From positions 1-22,589 of the forward strand of contig JBGPGW010000017.1 in NCBI GenBank assembly GCA_041484095.1: a DNA stretch of 22,589 bases. The letters run 5' to 3'. Positions 1 through 7,035 of the stretch are shown here, piece by piece. The translations under genes were made by a program, and so were the position numbers. This stretch comes from JBGPGW01 sp041484095 (GTDB lineage: Bacteria; Pseudomonadota; Alphaproteobacteria; CADEGL01). How positions within the stretch are numbered: position 1 is the first letter of the stretch; the number at the start of each line of letters is the position of its first letter. Below the pieces are notes generated by a model that was not told the DNA's origin, did not search any database, and saw only the letters and a list, made by a program, of their open reading frames with translations.

Positions 1-2341
1 CCGGTGCTCGATTCCATCGACGTCGCCGTCACGGTGAGCGAGAGGGTGCCGTTGAAATTCGCGGGCGGGGTGAGCGTCAGGCCCGGCAAATCCGCGGCCG
101 AGAGCGTCCACGTGCCGTCGCCATTGTCCGTCCCCGCCGACAGCACGGCCCCCTGGGGGATTCCGGTAATGGTGACGCCCGACAGGGTCTCCGAGCCGTC
201 CGTGTCGACGAGCGCCGCGTTGATCTGGAGCGACACCGGCGTATCCTCGGCCGTGCTCGCGTTCTGGGCCGTGAGCAGGGGAGCGTCGGCGATGTCGTCG
301 ACGCGAACATGGAGCGTCCCCGCCGTCTCGGCGATCGACCCGTTTTCCGACTCGACCGATCGGGCGGTTATGGTCAGCGTGATGTCCGCGCCGCTGTTTG
401 CGGCCGGCGTGAGAGTCAAGCCAGGCAGCTGATCGGCGGAGAGCGTCCAGCTTCCGTCCGCATTATGCGTGCCGGCCGACAACGTCGCCCCGGCCGGAAC
501 GCCGGTGATCGTGACGCTGCCGAGCGTCTCCGAGCCATCGACGTCCGAGAGCGCCGTCGCGATATTGAGCGGAATCACGCTGTCTTCGTTGCCGACGGCG
601 TCGGCAACCGTGAGACTCGGCGCATCGGCGACCGCCTGGACCGTGACGTTGAGCGGCGCCGTCGTCGTGGCAATCGAACCGTTCGACGGCTCGATTGAGG
701 TCGCCGTGATGGTCAGCGCGAAATCATCGGCACTGTCATGCGCGGGCGTCATCGTCAGGCCGCCGAGCTGAGCGGGCGACAGCGTCCAACTGCCGTCGCC
801 GTTGTCGGTCCCCGCCGACAAAACGGCACCCTGGGGCACGCCGGCGATGGTGACCGAGGCGAGCGTCTCCGTCGGATTGGGCCCGCCGAGTGCCGCCGCG
901 ATATCGAGGGCAATCGGCGAATCCTCAAGCCCGCTCGCGTCGTTGATGGTCACGACGGGCGCGTCGGCAACCGCCTCGATGCCGATAGTGAGCACGACCG
1001 TGCTGGTCGCGGCCGAACCATTGGCGGCCTCGGACGACGTCACGGAAACGTCGAGCGTGATGGAGTCGACCTGACCAGGCGCCGGCATGAAGGTGAGATT
1101 CGGCAACTGACTGATCTCGACCGTCCAGGTGCCGTCACCATTGTCGGTGCCAGCCGACAAGGACGCGCCAGCCGGAACGCCCGCGATCGTCACCGCCGAC
1201 AGCGTCTCCGACCCGTCGAGGTCAGTGAGCGCGGCGCTGATGTCGATCGGAATCGCCGTGCCTTCAAGGCCGCCTGCCGCCGTGGCGGTGAGCATGGGCT
1301 GATCGGCCACGGCGTCGACGACGACGTCGATCGAAGTGCTGACGGCGGCGGTATCGCCGCTTCCGCTCTCCGTGGCCGTGGCGGTGACGGTCAAGGTGAA
1401 CGTGCCATCCGCATTCGGCGCCGGCGTGATGGAAAGGCCGGACAGCTGCGCCGGTGAGAGCGTCCAGCTTCCATCCCCATTGTCCGTCCCGGCGGAGAGA
1501 ACGGCGCCCGCGGGCACGCCCGCGATCGTGAGCGAGAGAATTTCGGATCCATCCGTATCGGCGAGCGCCGCGCTGACGTTGAGCGGGATCGCCGTATCCT
1601 CGAGGCCGCTCGCATCGGACGCCGCGAGGATCGGGGTGTCGGCCACGTCGGCGACGGTCACCGCCACGACACCCGTCGACGTCGCCGTGGCGCCCGTCAG
1701 GCTGTCGGTCGCTGTCGCGGTGACCGTCAGCGCGAAGTCCGCATCGGAATTGGCGGGCGGGATGATCGTAAGGCCGTCGAGCTCGGCGGGCGTGAGCGTC
1801 CACGTGCCGTCGCCGTTGTCGGTTCCGGCGGACAGCACGGCGCCATCCGGGACGCCGGCGATCGTGACCGACTGCAGCTCACCGCCGTAAGGCGCGGTGT
1901 TCGTGACGTCGATCGACAGCGGGATGGGCGCGTCTTCGGCGCCGCTGGCATCCGCGACGACCAGGCTCGGCGCCTCCGGCGTTGAATCGATGGTCACGTT
2001 CAGGGCTGCCTGCGACGTCGCCAGCGATCCGTTCGAGGCTTCGGTGGATGTCGCCGAAACCGTGAGCGCGAAACTCTCGAGCAGGCCCGCCGGAGGCGTC
2101 AGCGTGAGGCCGTCGAGGGCCGTCGGGTCGACCGTCCAGGTTCCGTCGCCATTGTCCGTGCCGGCAGACAGCACGGCGCCAGCGGGCACGCCGGCGATCG
2201 TGATGAGTGAAAGCGACTCGGAGCCATCCGTGTCGACGAGCGCGGCCGTGATGTGGAGCGGAATCGGCTCGCCCGGGCGCACGGTCGCATCGAGCGTGCC
2301 GAGCGCAGGCGCGTCGGCGACCGCATTGATGGTGAGGTCGA
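1..2341 (-). repeat. Tandem array of about 112-residue repeats (seven copies visible)
   Basis: A unit of about 336-340 bp recurs with its conserved core (GTDNGDGTW on the coding strand) near 2145, 1808, 1472, 1135, 795, 460 and 120. Each unit reads roughly: ADAPxLxxxDAxGxED, then IPLxIxAALxDxDGSE, then xVTIAGVPAGAVLSAG, then LxGLTLTPP, then FxLTVTATSxE. One copy carries GTHNADGSW in place of GTDNGDGSW. The array continues beyond base 1. Confidence 0.85.
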
Positions 2342-4694
2342 CCGTCGCGGAGGCGAACCCACCCTTACCGTCCCCGACAAGGTAGGTGAAGCTGTCCGTA
2401 CCCTCGTAATTGGCGTCCGCGACATATTCGAGAAAACCACCCGACGTGACGGAGAGCGTCCCATGCTGGGCGCCGGACGCACTGATAACAGAGAGGATAT
2501 CGCTCGCGTCGACGTCTGCGTCATTGGCGAGGACCGGCAGCGTCAGCGCGGCACCCTCGTCAATGACGAAGCTGTCGGCCGTAGCCGTCGGGTTGTCGTT
2601 GCTTCCGGTGACGACGACCGTGAAGGAGGCCGGCGTCGCGCTGCCACCCACCTGATAGTCGAAGGTTTCGAACACGACCTGCCCCGCCGAGAGGCTCTGC
2701 ACGGCCGACGAGGCGTTGTCGAGCGCGTAACTGTAGGTCCCGTCGGCCGCGAGCGTCAGCGTGCCGTAGGTGCCCGTGAAACTCCCGGGTGCCACGACGA
2801 ACGAGCCGTCGACATCGATATCGTTGGCCAGAACATTGCCCGTGAGGAGCTGCGTTTCGTCTTCTGCGGTAGTGGCGAAATCGCTCACGACCGTCGACGG
2901 ATCGTCGCGGCCTTCGACGGAAATATTCAGCGTCGACGCCGTCGACGCCGTTCCGTCGGTCGCGTGATATTCGAATGTATCGGTGACGACCTGACCCTGG
3001 CTCAACCCCTGGACGAGCATCGAGTCGTTGTTCACGGCATAGCTGTACGACCCGTCGGCATTGAGCGTCAGCGTGCCGTAGGTCCCGACATAGGTCCCGG
3101 GATTGCCGACCGACAAGACCGACCCGGCATCGACATCGGAATCGTTGGCCAGAACGTTGCCGGTGATCGGCTGCAGCGCGTCCTCGACGATGGTGTTCGC
3201 ATCACCGACCGTGACCGGCGCATCATTGGCGCCGATAACATCAACGGTCAGCGTCGAGGTTGCCGTCGCCTGCCCGTCCGTCGCCGTGTAGGCGAAGCTG
3301 TCGGTCGCCACGCTGCCCGCGCTCAGGGCCTGCGCGCCGGCATTGAGCGCATAGCTGTATGTGCCGTCGGCGTTGAGCGTCAGCGTGCCGTAATTACCCG
3401 CGAACACCTCCGGCGTCGCGACCTGCAAGACCGTTCCCGCATCGACGTCGGAATCGTTCGACAAGACGCTGCCGACCGTGGGGCCGGTCGCATCTTCGCT
3501 GATCGTCGCGGTGTCGGATACGGCCACCGGGCCGTCGTTCGTACCGGTGAGCGTAACCGTCACCGTGGCGGAGGACGTGGCACCGGCCGCGTCGCGCATC
3601 ACGTAACTGAAGGTGTCGGTCGCGGTCTGGCCTGCGCCCAGGGACTGGAACAGGGCGCCCGGATCGTAGACGACCTGGCCATTGACGATCGAAACACCGG
3701 CGCCCGACTGCGTGGCGCCCACCGACACCAATGAGAGCACGTCGCCGACATTGGGGTCCGTGTCATTGGCGAGCACGTCGATCGTGACAGGCGCGCCGTC
3801 TTCGACGGCGTTTGCCGCATCGGCCACCGCTACGGGCGCTACGTTCACGGACGTTACGCCACCCGGCGTCACGTCGCCGGGCGGCGTCGTGGTCCCACCG
3901 GCCGAGGGACCGGGCACGGGATCAGGCGTGGGATTGGGAACGACGGAGACGTCGAGCGCCTCCCAGTTCCGCGCATCGAGATCGAACGCCTTGAACTCGA
4001 ATGTCTTGCCGTTCGTGCCGAGCGCATCGTCGTGCGTATCGTCGTGCGTATCGCCGTGCGTGTTTGCCTGAGCCGAGAGAAACTGACGGAACGCCGCGAG
4101 GTCGGCCTGAACCGCCGACGAAGCGAATTCCTGTTCGGTCAGGACGAGACGGAGCGTGTCGAAGCCGGCGCCGCCGTCGTAGGTGTCATGGGCACCGACA
4201 TTCTCGGCCGCGACATAGATTCCGAGATCGTTGCCGGCTCCGCCCTCGATCCGGTCGCTGCCAGCCCCGCCGTCGAGCGTATCGTTGCCGGTCCCGCCAT
4301 CGAGACGGTCGTTGCCGGCCCCGCCAAGCAACGTGTCGTTACCGGCGCCGCCGTTCAGCCGGTCATTGCCGCTGCCTCCGCTGAGGCGGTCATTGCCGGC
4401 GCCGCCCGAGATGACGTCGTTGCCCTCATCGCCGGAGACCGTATCGTTACCAGCGCCGCCATTCAGCCGGTCGCTGCCGGCGCCGCCGGAAATGGTGTCA
4501 TTGCCGGATCCGCCGCGCACGAAGTCGCGGCCGGCACCCGCACTGATGACATCATTGCCGGAACCGCCGGTAATGATGTCATTGCCGCCTTCGCCCAGAA
4601 TCGTGTCGTCACCGGCGCGCCCATGGATGACGTCCTTCTTGGGCGTCCCCGAGAGCTTGTCGTTTCCCGACGTGCCATTGATCGCTGTTGCCAT
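1..4694 (-). CDS. Giant RTX / VCBS / cadherin-like repeat surface protein (N-terminal 1,564 codons, 3' end outside window)
   Basis: One minus-strand frame stays open from an ATG at 4694 to the window edge. There is no Sec signal at the N-terminus (MATAINGTSGNDKLSG), so secretion by a type I system with a C-terminal signal outside the window is likely. Residues about 7-160 are about 16 RTX nonapeptides of the GGAGNDxLx type, which bind calcium in known RTX proteins. Residues about 210-225 hold an Asp/His-rich linker. Residues about 285-785 are VCBS/cadherin-like domains with the motif NDSDVDAG and YGTLTLNADGTYSYA. From about 785 onward a unit of about 112 residues repeats, with the core VPAGAVLSAGTDNGDGTW. 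Such proteins are usually adhesins or biofilm matrix proteins; that role is inferred. RTX at the N-terminus rather than the C-terminus is noteworthy. The ATG has only a weak GGGG-type ribosome-binding site. The neighbouring genes do not point to its function. Confidence 0.9.
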   Translation of the reverse strand, partial: MATAINGTSGNDKLSGTPKKDVIHGRAGDDTILGEGGNDIITGGSGNDVISAGAGRDFVRGGSGNDTISGGAGSDRLNGGAGNDTVSGDEGNDVISGGAGNDRLSGGSGNDRLNGGAGNDTLLGGAGNDRLDGGTGNDTLDGGAGSDRIEGGAGNDLGIYVAAENVGAHDTYDGGAGFDTLRLVLTEQEFASSAVQADLAAFRQFLSAQANTHGDTHDDTHDDALGTNGKTFEFKAFDLDARNWEALDVSVVPNPTPDPVPGPSAGGTTTPPGDVTPGGVTSVNVAPVAVADAANAVEDGAPVTIDVLANDTDPNVGDVLSLVSVGATQSGAGVSIVNGQVVYDPGALFQSLGAGQTATDTFSYVMRDAAGATSSATVTVTLTGTNDGPVAVSDTATISEDATGPTVGSVLSNDSDVDAGTVLQVATPEVFAGNYGTLTLNADGTYSYALNAGAQALSAGSVATDSFAYTATDGQATATSTLTVDVIGANDAPVTVGDANTIVEDALQPITGNVLANDSDVDAGSVLSVGNPGTYVGTYGTLTLNADGSYSYAVNNDSMLVQGLSQGQVVTDTFEYHATDGTASTASTLNISVEGRDDPSTVVSDFATTAEDETQLLTGNVLANDIDVDGSFVVAPGSFTGTYGTLTLAADGTYSYALDNASSAVQSLSAGQVVFETFDYQVGGSATPASFTVVVTGSNDNPTATADSFVIDEGAALTLPVLANDADVDASDILSVISASGAQHGTLSVTSGGFLEYVADANYEGTDSFTYLVGDGKGGFASATVDLTINAVADAPALGTLDATVRPGEPIPLHITAALVDTDGSESLSLITIAGVPAGAVLSAGTDNGDGTWTVDPTALDGLTLTPPAGLLESFALTVSATSTEASNGSLATSQAALNVTIDSTPEAPSLVVADASGAEDAPIPLSIDVTNTAPYGGELQSVTIAGVPDGAVLSAGTDNGDGTWTLTPAELDGLTIIPPANSDADFALTVTATATDSLTGATATSTGVVAVTVADVADTPILAASDASGLEDTAIPLNVSAALADTDGSEILSLTIAGVPAGAVLSAGTDNGDGSWTLSPAQLSGLSITPAPNADGTFTLTVTATATESGSGDTAAVSTSIDVVVDAVADQPMLTATAAGGLEGTAIPIDISAALTDLDGSETLSAVTIAGVPAGASLSAGTDNGDGTWTVEISQLPNLTFMPAPGQVDSITLDVSVTSSEAANGSAATSTVVLTIGIEAVADAPVVTINDASGLEDSPIALDIAAALGGPNPTETLASVTIAGVPQGAVLSAGTDNGDGSWTLSPAQLGGLTMTPAHDSADDFALTITATSIEPSNGSIATTTAPLNVTVQAVADAPSLTVADAVGNEDSVIPLNIATALSDVDGSETLGSVTITGVPAGATLSAGTHNADGSWTLSADQLPGLTLTPAANSGADITLTITARSVESENGSIAETAGTLHVRVDDIADAPLLTAQNASTAEDTPVSLQINAALVDTDGSETLSGVTITGIPQGAVLSAGTDNGDGTWTLSAADLPGLTLTPPANFNGTLSLTVTATSMESST
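2342..3834 (-). repeat. VCBS / cadherin-like domain array (about five domains)
   Basis: The encoded segment repeats the pattern GNVLANDxDVDAG, then YGTLTLNADGTYSYALN, then TDTFxYxATDG and a closing TxTVxVxGxND. The best conserved three units are spaced about 312 bp (104 residues), with the GTLTL motif near 2760, 3070 and 3380. The first unit (about 3540-3834) and the last (about 2342-2620) are more divergent. This pattern is typical of VCBS/bacterial cadherin-like domains in large secreted adhesins. Confidence 0.8.
4024..4059 (-). repeat. 12-bp tandem repeat encoding an Asp/His-rich linker
   Basis: Three consecutive 12-bp units, nearly identical, lie in the giant gene between the RTX block and the VCBS domains. 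On the coding strand they read HGDTHDDTHDDA. The 12-bp period keeps the frame, so copy number can change by slippage without breaking the gene. The His/Asp pattern could bind metal, which is inference. Confidence 0.7.
4214..4676 (-). repeat. RTX nonapeptide block (about 16 calcium-binding repeats)
   Basis: Back-to-back 27-bp units encode GGxGxDxLx nonapeptides such as GGAGNDRLD, GGTGNDTLD and GGSGNDTIS. The first units (GTSGNDKLSG, TPKKDVIHG) are degenerate. The block ends in GGAGNDLGIYV, and a last isolated unit, GGAGFDTL, follows near 4165. In the RTX family these form a calcium-bound parallel beta roll after secretion. Their position at the very N-terminus is seen directly. Confidence 0.9.
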
Positions 4695-4800
4695 GACCCC
4701 GATCCATTGCGACGGCGACGAATCGGTGCACGCGCGATGAGCGCACCGAGCGTCACTTATCCGATGGGCAAGACGTCGAGTGACGTCGAGCCGGATATGC

Positions 4801-4823
4801 TGGCCGGGCTTTAGGCCCGGCTA
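4801..4823. promoter_or_regulatory. Strong inverted repeat in the 5' region of the giant RTX gene
   Basis: GCCGGGC, loop TTTAG, GCCCGGC forms a 7-bp GC stem, extended by a G-T and a T-A pair to 9 bp. It sits about 107 bp upstream of the RTX gene start. There is no T-run on either side, so it does not look like a standard intrinsic terminator. It could be a leader hairpin or a protein-binding site. Confidence 0.45.
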
Positions 4824-5079
4824 GTCGCGTTGGATCAGTGTGATTGTCATGGCGGCCTCGACGTTACCTTTCGAAGCGGGGAACATATTCGGCGTGCGCC
4901 CGGCGACCGCCGGACGCTCCACGACGAATTATCCCGGTGTTATAGAGGTAAAGGATTAACGAAAGATTACCCGCACGCAGGTTTGCTGGCAGCCGCACGG
5001 CCCGACCCGGGCTGTAGACACCTCTTTATATGCGCAAGCACGAGCGAGCGATTCCAATTACCTGCAGCTCGGGCAAGCC

Positions 5080-5190
5080 GCGCAACGCGTCATTAACGTT
5101 AATACCGCGCTAACTGTTCGATGCCGGTCAATCCGCGGGCGATGCCAATATCTCTCTTTCATCTGCGAAAACGAGCGGTCGATCTGGCTC
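5080..5190 (-). pseudogene. Decayed duplicate of the 3' tail of the M24 hydrolase gene
   Basis: Bases about 5080-5150 align with 5208-5280, the end of the intact M24 gene plus its 3' flank, with one single-base indel. Over the 55 best-aligned bases I count 42 identities. Translated on the minus strand the copy gives IARGLTGIEQ against the intact SIPYGLTVIE followed by stop, so its stop codon is lost. Weaker similarity may continue to about 5190 (QID against QIE). The simplest reading is a remnant of a tandem duplication or of a lost paralogue. It cannot code for anything functional. Confidence 0.5.
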
Positions 5191-5242
5191 GCCAGCCGCA
5201 CCTGTCCGCGCAGCACCCTCGTTAACCCTCATGCCGCGCTGC

Positions 5243-6481
5243 CTATTCGATGACGGTCAGTCCGTAGGGGATGCTCGACATGAGTTTGGCGCGATCGCTC
5301 TTGAACATGAGGCACTCGATCTGGAAGAAGTGCCCCTCCTCGCGCGGCAGATAGAATTGGTTCTCGTAATTGATGACCGTACCCGGCTCGAATAGGCGGT
5401 CATGGTTCTGCCTGTCCAGCGGATCGAAAACGAAATTGCCGACCCAGTCCGGCGGAAGCGCGATCCCCATCTCGTAGCCGCCGATCCAGCCCCGCTCCTC
5501 CCAGATGCCCTGCGCCGTGTAATAATCGATGAGGGCTTTCGCGAGATCGCCGACCCGAAGATTCGGCTTGATGATATCGCGAATGAGATCCATCGAGCCG
5601 ATCGCGCGCCGCACGATGTCCTGCACGTCCTTGGCCGGCTCGCCCAAGGCAAACGTGCGCGCCATGTTGCAGTGGTAGCGCTTATACACGCCGGAGACGT
5701 CGACCATCACGAGTTCACCCGGCTTGATGGTCTTGCGCGACGCCATCGCATGCGGGCACCACGTCTTCTTACCCGAGAGCACCGGCATGGTGATGCCGGG
5801 ATTCTCGCCCCCTGCGGCGGCCATGGCATGGACGATCGCGCCGTACACTTCGAGTTCGCTGACCCCCGGACGAACGGTGTCGCGCGCCGCCTTGAGCCCC
5901 GTCTCCGCGATGCGTCCCGCCTCCTCGATACAGGCCAGCTCCGCCGGCGACTTCACCCATCGCACCTCGCGCAACACGTCGCTGCCGTCGACCACGGTGC
6001 AGCCCGCCTCTTCGAAACGCGACTGGATGCGCCCGCCGACGACTCGATTGGGCCGGTAGCTCCAGAACTCGAGACCCACGCGCCCCATGGCCCATCCTTC
6101 GGCCTTCAACTCGTCGACGATGAAGGCCGTGCCGTCGCGCATGGACGCAAGCGGGAAAATGCGCGTGTCGGTCGAATGCGTGCAATAGCGCGTGATGAGT
6201 TTTTCGCGGACGGTATCGAAGAAAATATACTTGTCATGGTCGACATGGATCGCTACGCCGCTCGTGCCGGGCCACTGCTTCGGACTCTGCGCCTGGTACC
6301 ATTCGCATTGATAGCCCGTGATGTAGTTGAGCCCGTCGGGCGAGCCAACGAAGAGCAGATCGATCTTGTCCCTGGCCATGCGCTCGCGGATGCGCGCGAG
6401 GCGTGCCTTGTATTCCCCGGGCGGGAAGGGTTGCTCCGCGTCGGGCTGGAGGTTCGCGAGAATTCGCTCTTTGTTGGTCAT
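5243..6481 (-). CDS. M24-fold (creatinase / aminopeptidase P-like) hydrolase, atypical metal site
   Basis: The protein of 412 residues (start MTNKERIL) has an N-terminal creatinase-type domain (about 20-165) and a C-terminal pita-bread M24 domain (about 185-405). The aminopeptidase P metal ligands are D, D, H, E, E. Here the first Asp is kept (D261, MVDVSG), the second is Asn (N272, YHCNMARTF), the His position appears to be Tyr (GGYEMG), and both Glu are kept (NYENQF, QIEC). A His in CPHAMASRK (H244) matches the catalytic His of creatinase. This points to a metal-independent C-N hydrolase such as creatinase or ectoine hydrolase rather than a true Xaa-Pro peptidase. The exact substrate is unknown. 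I chose the ATG at 6481 because GAGG lies 6 bases upstream; an in-frame ATG at 6493 has no such site. The gene appears monocistronic. Confidence 0.85.
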   Translation of the reverse strand: MTNKERILANLQPDAEQPFPPGEYKARLARIRERMARDKIDLLFVGSPDGLNYITGYQCEWYQAQSPKQWPGTSGVAIHVDHDKYIFFDTVREKLITRYCTHSTDTRIFPLASMRDGTAFIVDELKAEGWAMGRVGLEFWSYRPNRVVGGRIQSRFEEAGCTVVDGSDVLREVRWVKSPAELACIEEAGRIAETGLKAARDTVRPGVSELEVYGAIVHAMAAAGGENPGITMPVLSGKKTWCPHAMASRKTIKPGELVMVDVSGVYKRYHCNMARTFALGEPAKDVQDIVRRAIGSMDLIRDIIKPNLRVGDLAKALIDYYTAQGIWEERGWIGGYEMGIALPPDWVGNFVFDPLDRQNHDRLFEPGTVINYENQFYLPREEGHFFQIECLMFKSDRAKLMSSIPYGLTVIE

Positions 6482-6810
6482 GGGGCGCCTCATAAGACTG
6501 GGTCGGATGGCATGATGCGCACCGCGAACCTGGAGTCAAATGCGGCAGTTGCGAGACCGGGGTGGATATCGATCGGACGAAAGGGCCGACATGCCGCCAT
6601 GATGGGGCGGTTGTCGCCGGTGGATAGCTTTGTTAAGAGAGGGTCCGCGGCGGCGCGCCGCGGTCGGACGGAGGCCGGCATGCCGATCGGCCGGCAGCTC
6701 AAGACAGTGCCGTATGTCCGCGGGCATGACTCGAATGACGGATCGTTTCGACCGGAGTCTCCGCCACATTTGCGGTTCACTCGCCTAGAGAAAATCGGGA
6801 GCGCTTCACG
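6482..6810. other. Divergent intergenic region between M24 hydrolase and hpnN genes
   Basis: About 330 bases with no supportable gene. It contains a GC-rich inverted repeat at 6645-6663 (CCGCGGC, loop GGCGC, GCCGCGG). The promoters for the two divergent transcripts must lie here, but I see no strong -35/-10 pair. Antisense frames in this stretch show no family features. Confidence 0.5.
6645..6663. repeat. GC-rich perfect inverted repeat
   Basis: CCGCGGC, loop GGCGC, GCCGCGG gives a 7-bp perfect stem in the divergent intergenic region. There is no following T-run. It may be an operator or only a GC-rich coincidence. Confidence 0.35.
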
Positions 6811-6897
6811 ATGAGCCGACCCAAAGGCCCACCGTTGCGTGCAGCGCTCTTCCGCGCGCAAGCGCCGACGGCAACCGCCATGCGAAGCACGCGATGA
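6811..6897 (+). CDS. Possible 28-residue leader ORF upstream of hpnN
   Basis: ATG at 6811 opens a 28-codon frame (begins MSRPKGPPLRAALFRAQ). GGGAG lies 9 bases upstream as a plausible ribosome-binding site. Its stop overlaps the next small ORF's start in an ATGA. The peptide is basic and Ala-rich with no recognised domain. It may be a translated leader, or chance; the overlap and ribosome-binding site are the only support. Confidence 0.25.
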   Translation: MSRPKGPPLRAALFRAQAPTATAMRSTR

Positions 6898-7028
6898 CGT
6901 TTCCCTTCGACATTCTCGATATTCTCTCTGTCTTGCTGCACGGGCCTCGACGAAGCCTGCGTTCATGGCTGTGGCCGATCTGCTTCGCCTTCATCGGCTT
7001 TATTCTTACGTTCTATCGCGAGACCTGA
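6894..7028 (+). CDS. Putative 44-residue single-pass membrane protein upstream of hpnN
   Basis: This short frame (begins MTFPFDILDILSVLLHG) has an amphipathic start, a basic loop (PRRSLRS) and one hydrophobic segment (WLWPICFAFIGFILTFY) ending in RET. That layout looks like a real small membrane protein. It ends 7 bases before the hpnN start, so the two may be translated from one message. Its start overlaps the stop of the preceding 28-codon frame by ATGA. I recognise no family. The frame is too short for coding statistics, so it could still be chance. Confidence 0.45.
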   Translation: MTFPFDILDILSVLLHGPRRSLRSWLWPICFAFIGFILTFYRET

Positions 7029-7035
7029 GCACACC

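Larger units (their letters stand above)
4695..5242. other. Non-coding gap between the giant RTX gene and the M24 hydrolase gene
   Basis: No convincing gene lies in these 548 bases; an 88-codon plus-strand frame at 4830-5096 has no recognisable features. The gap holds the 5' region of the giant gene, a strong hairpin (4801-4823), an AT-rich stretch around 4930-4975 that may hold its promoter, a perfect 12-bp palindrome ATTAACGTTAAT at 5092-5103, and a degenerate copy of the M24 gene tail (about 5080-5190). Confidence 0.6.

Noticed and set aside
2253..3734. A 493-codon plus-strand frame inside the giant RTX gene
   Set aside because: The minus strand encodes clear VCBS domains throughout. The plus-strand frame is an Arg-rich mirror of the repeats.
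4231..4740. A Pro/Ser-rich repeating plus-strand frame (SLPAPPS pattern)
   Set aside because: The repetition is the reverse complement of the RTX nonapeptides, so it has no independent coding support.
4830..5096. An 88-codon plus-strand frame upstream of the giant gene
   Set aside because: No ribosome-binding site or recognisable features, and it overlaps the decayed repeat copy and the likely leader region of the RTX gene.
5402..6814. A 470-codon plus-strand frame opposite the M24 gene
   Set aside because: The M24 protein is clearly coded on the other strand; this frame has no recognisable domain.
6490..6966. A 158-codon minus-strand frame between the M24 and hpnN genes
   Set aside because: Arg/Cys-rich composition, no domain, and it runs antisense to the short ORFs that have a better layout.
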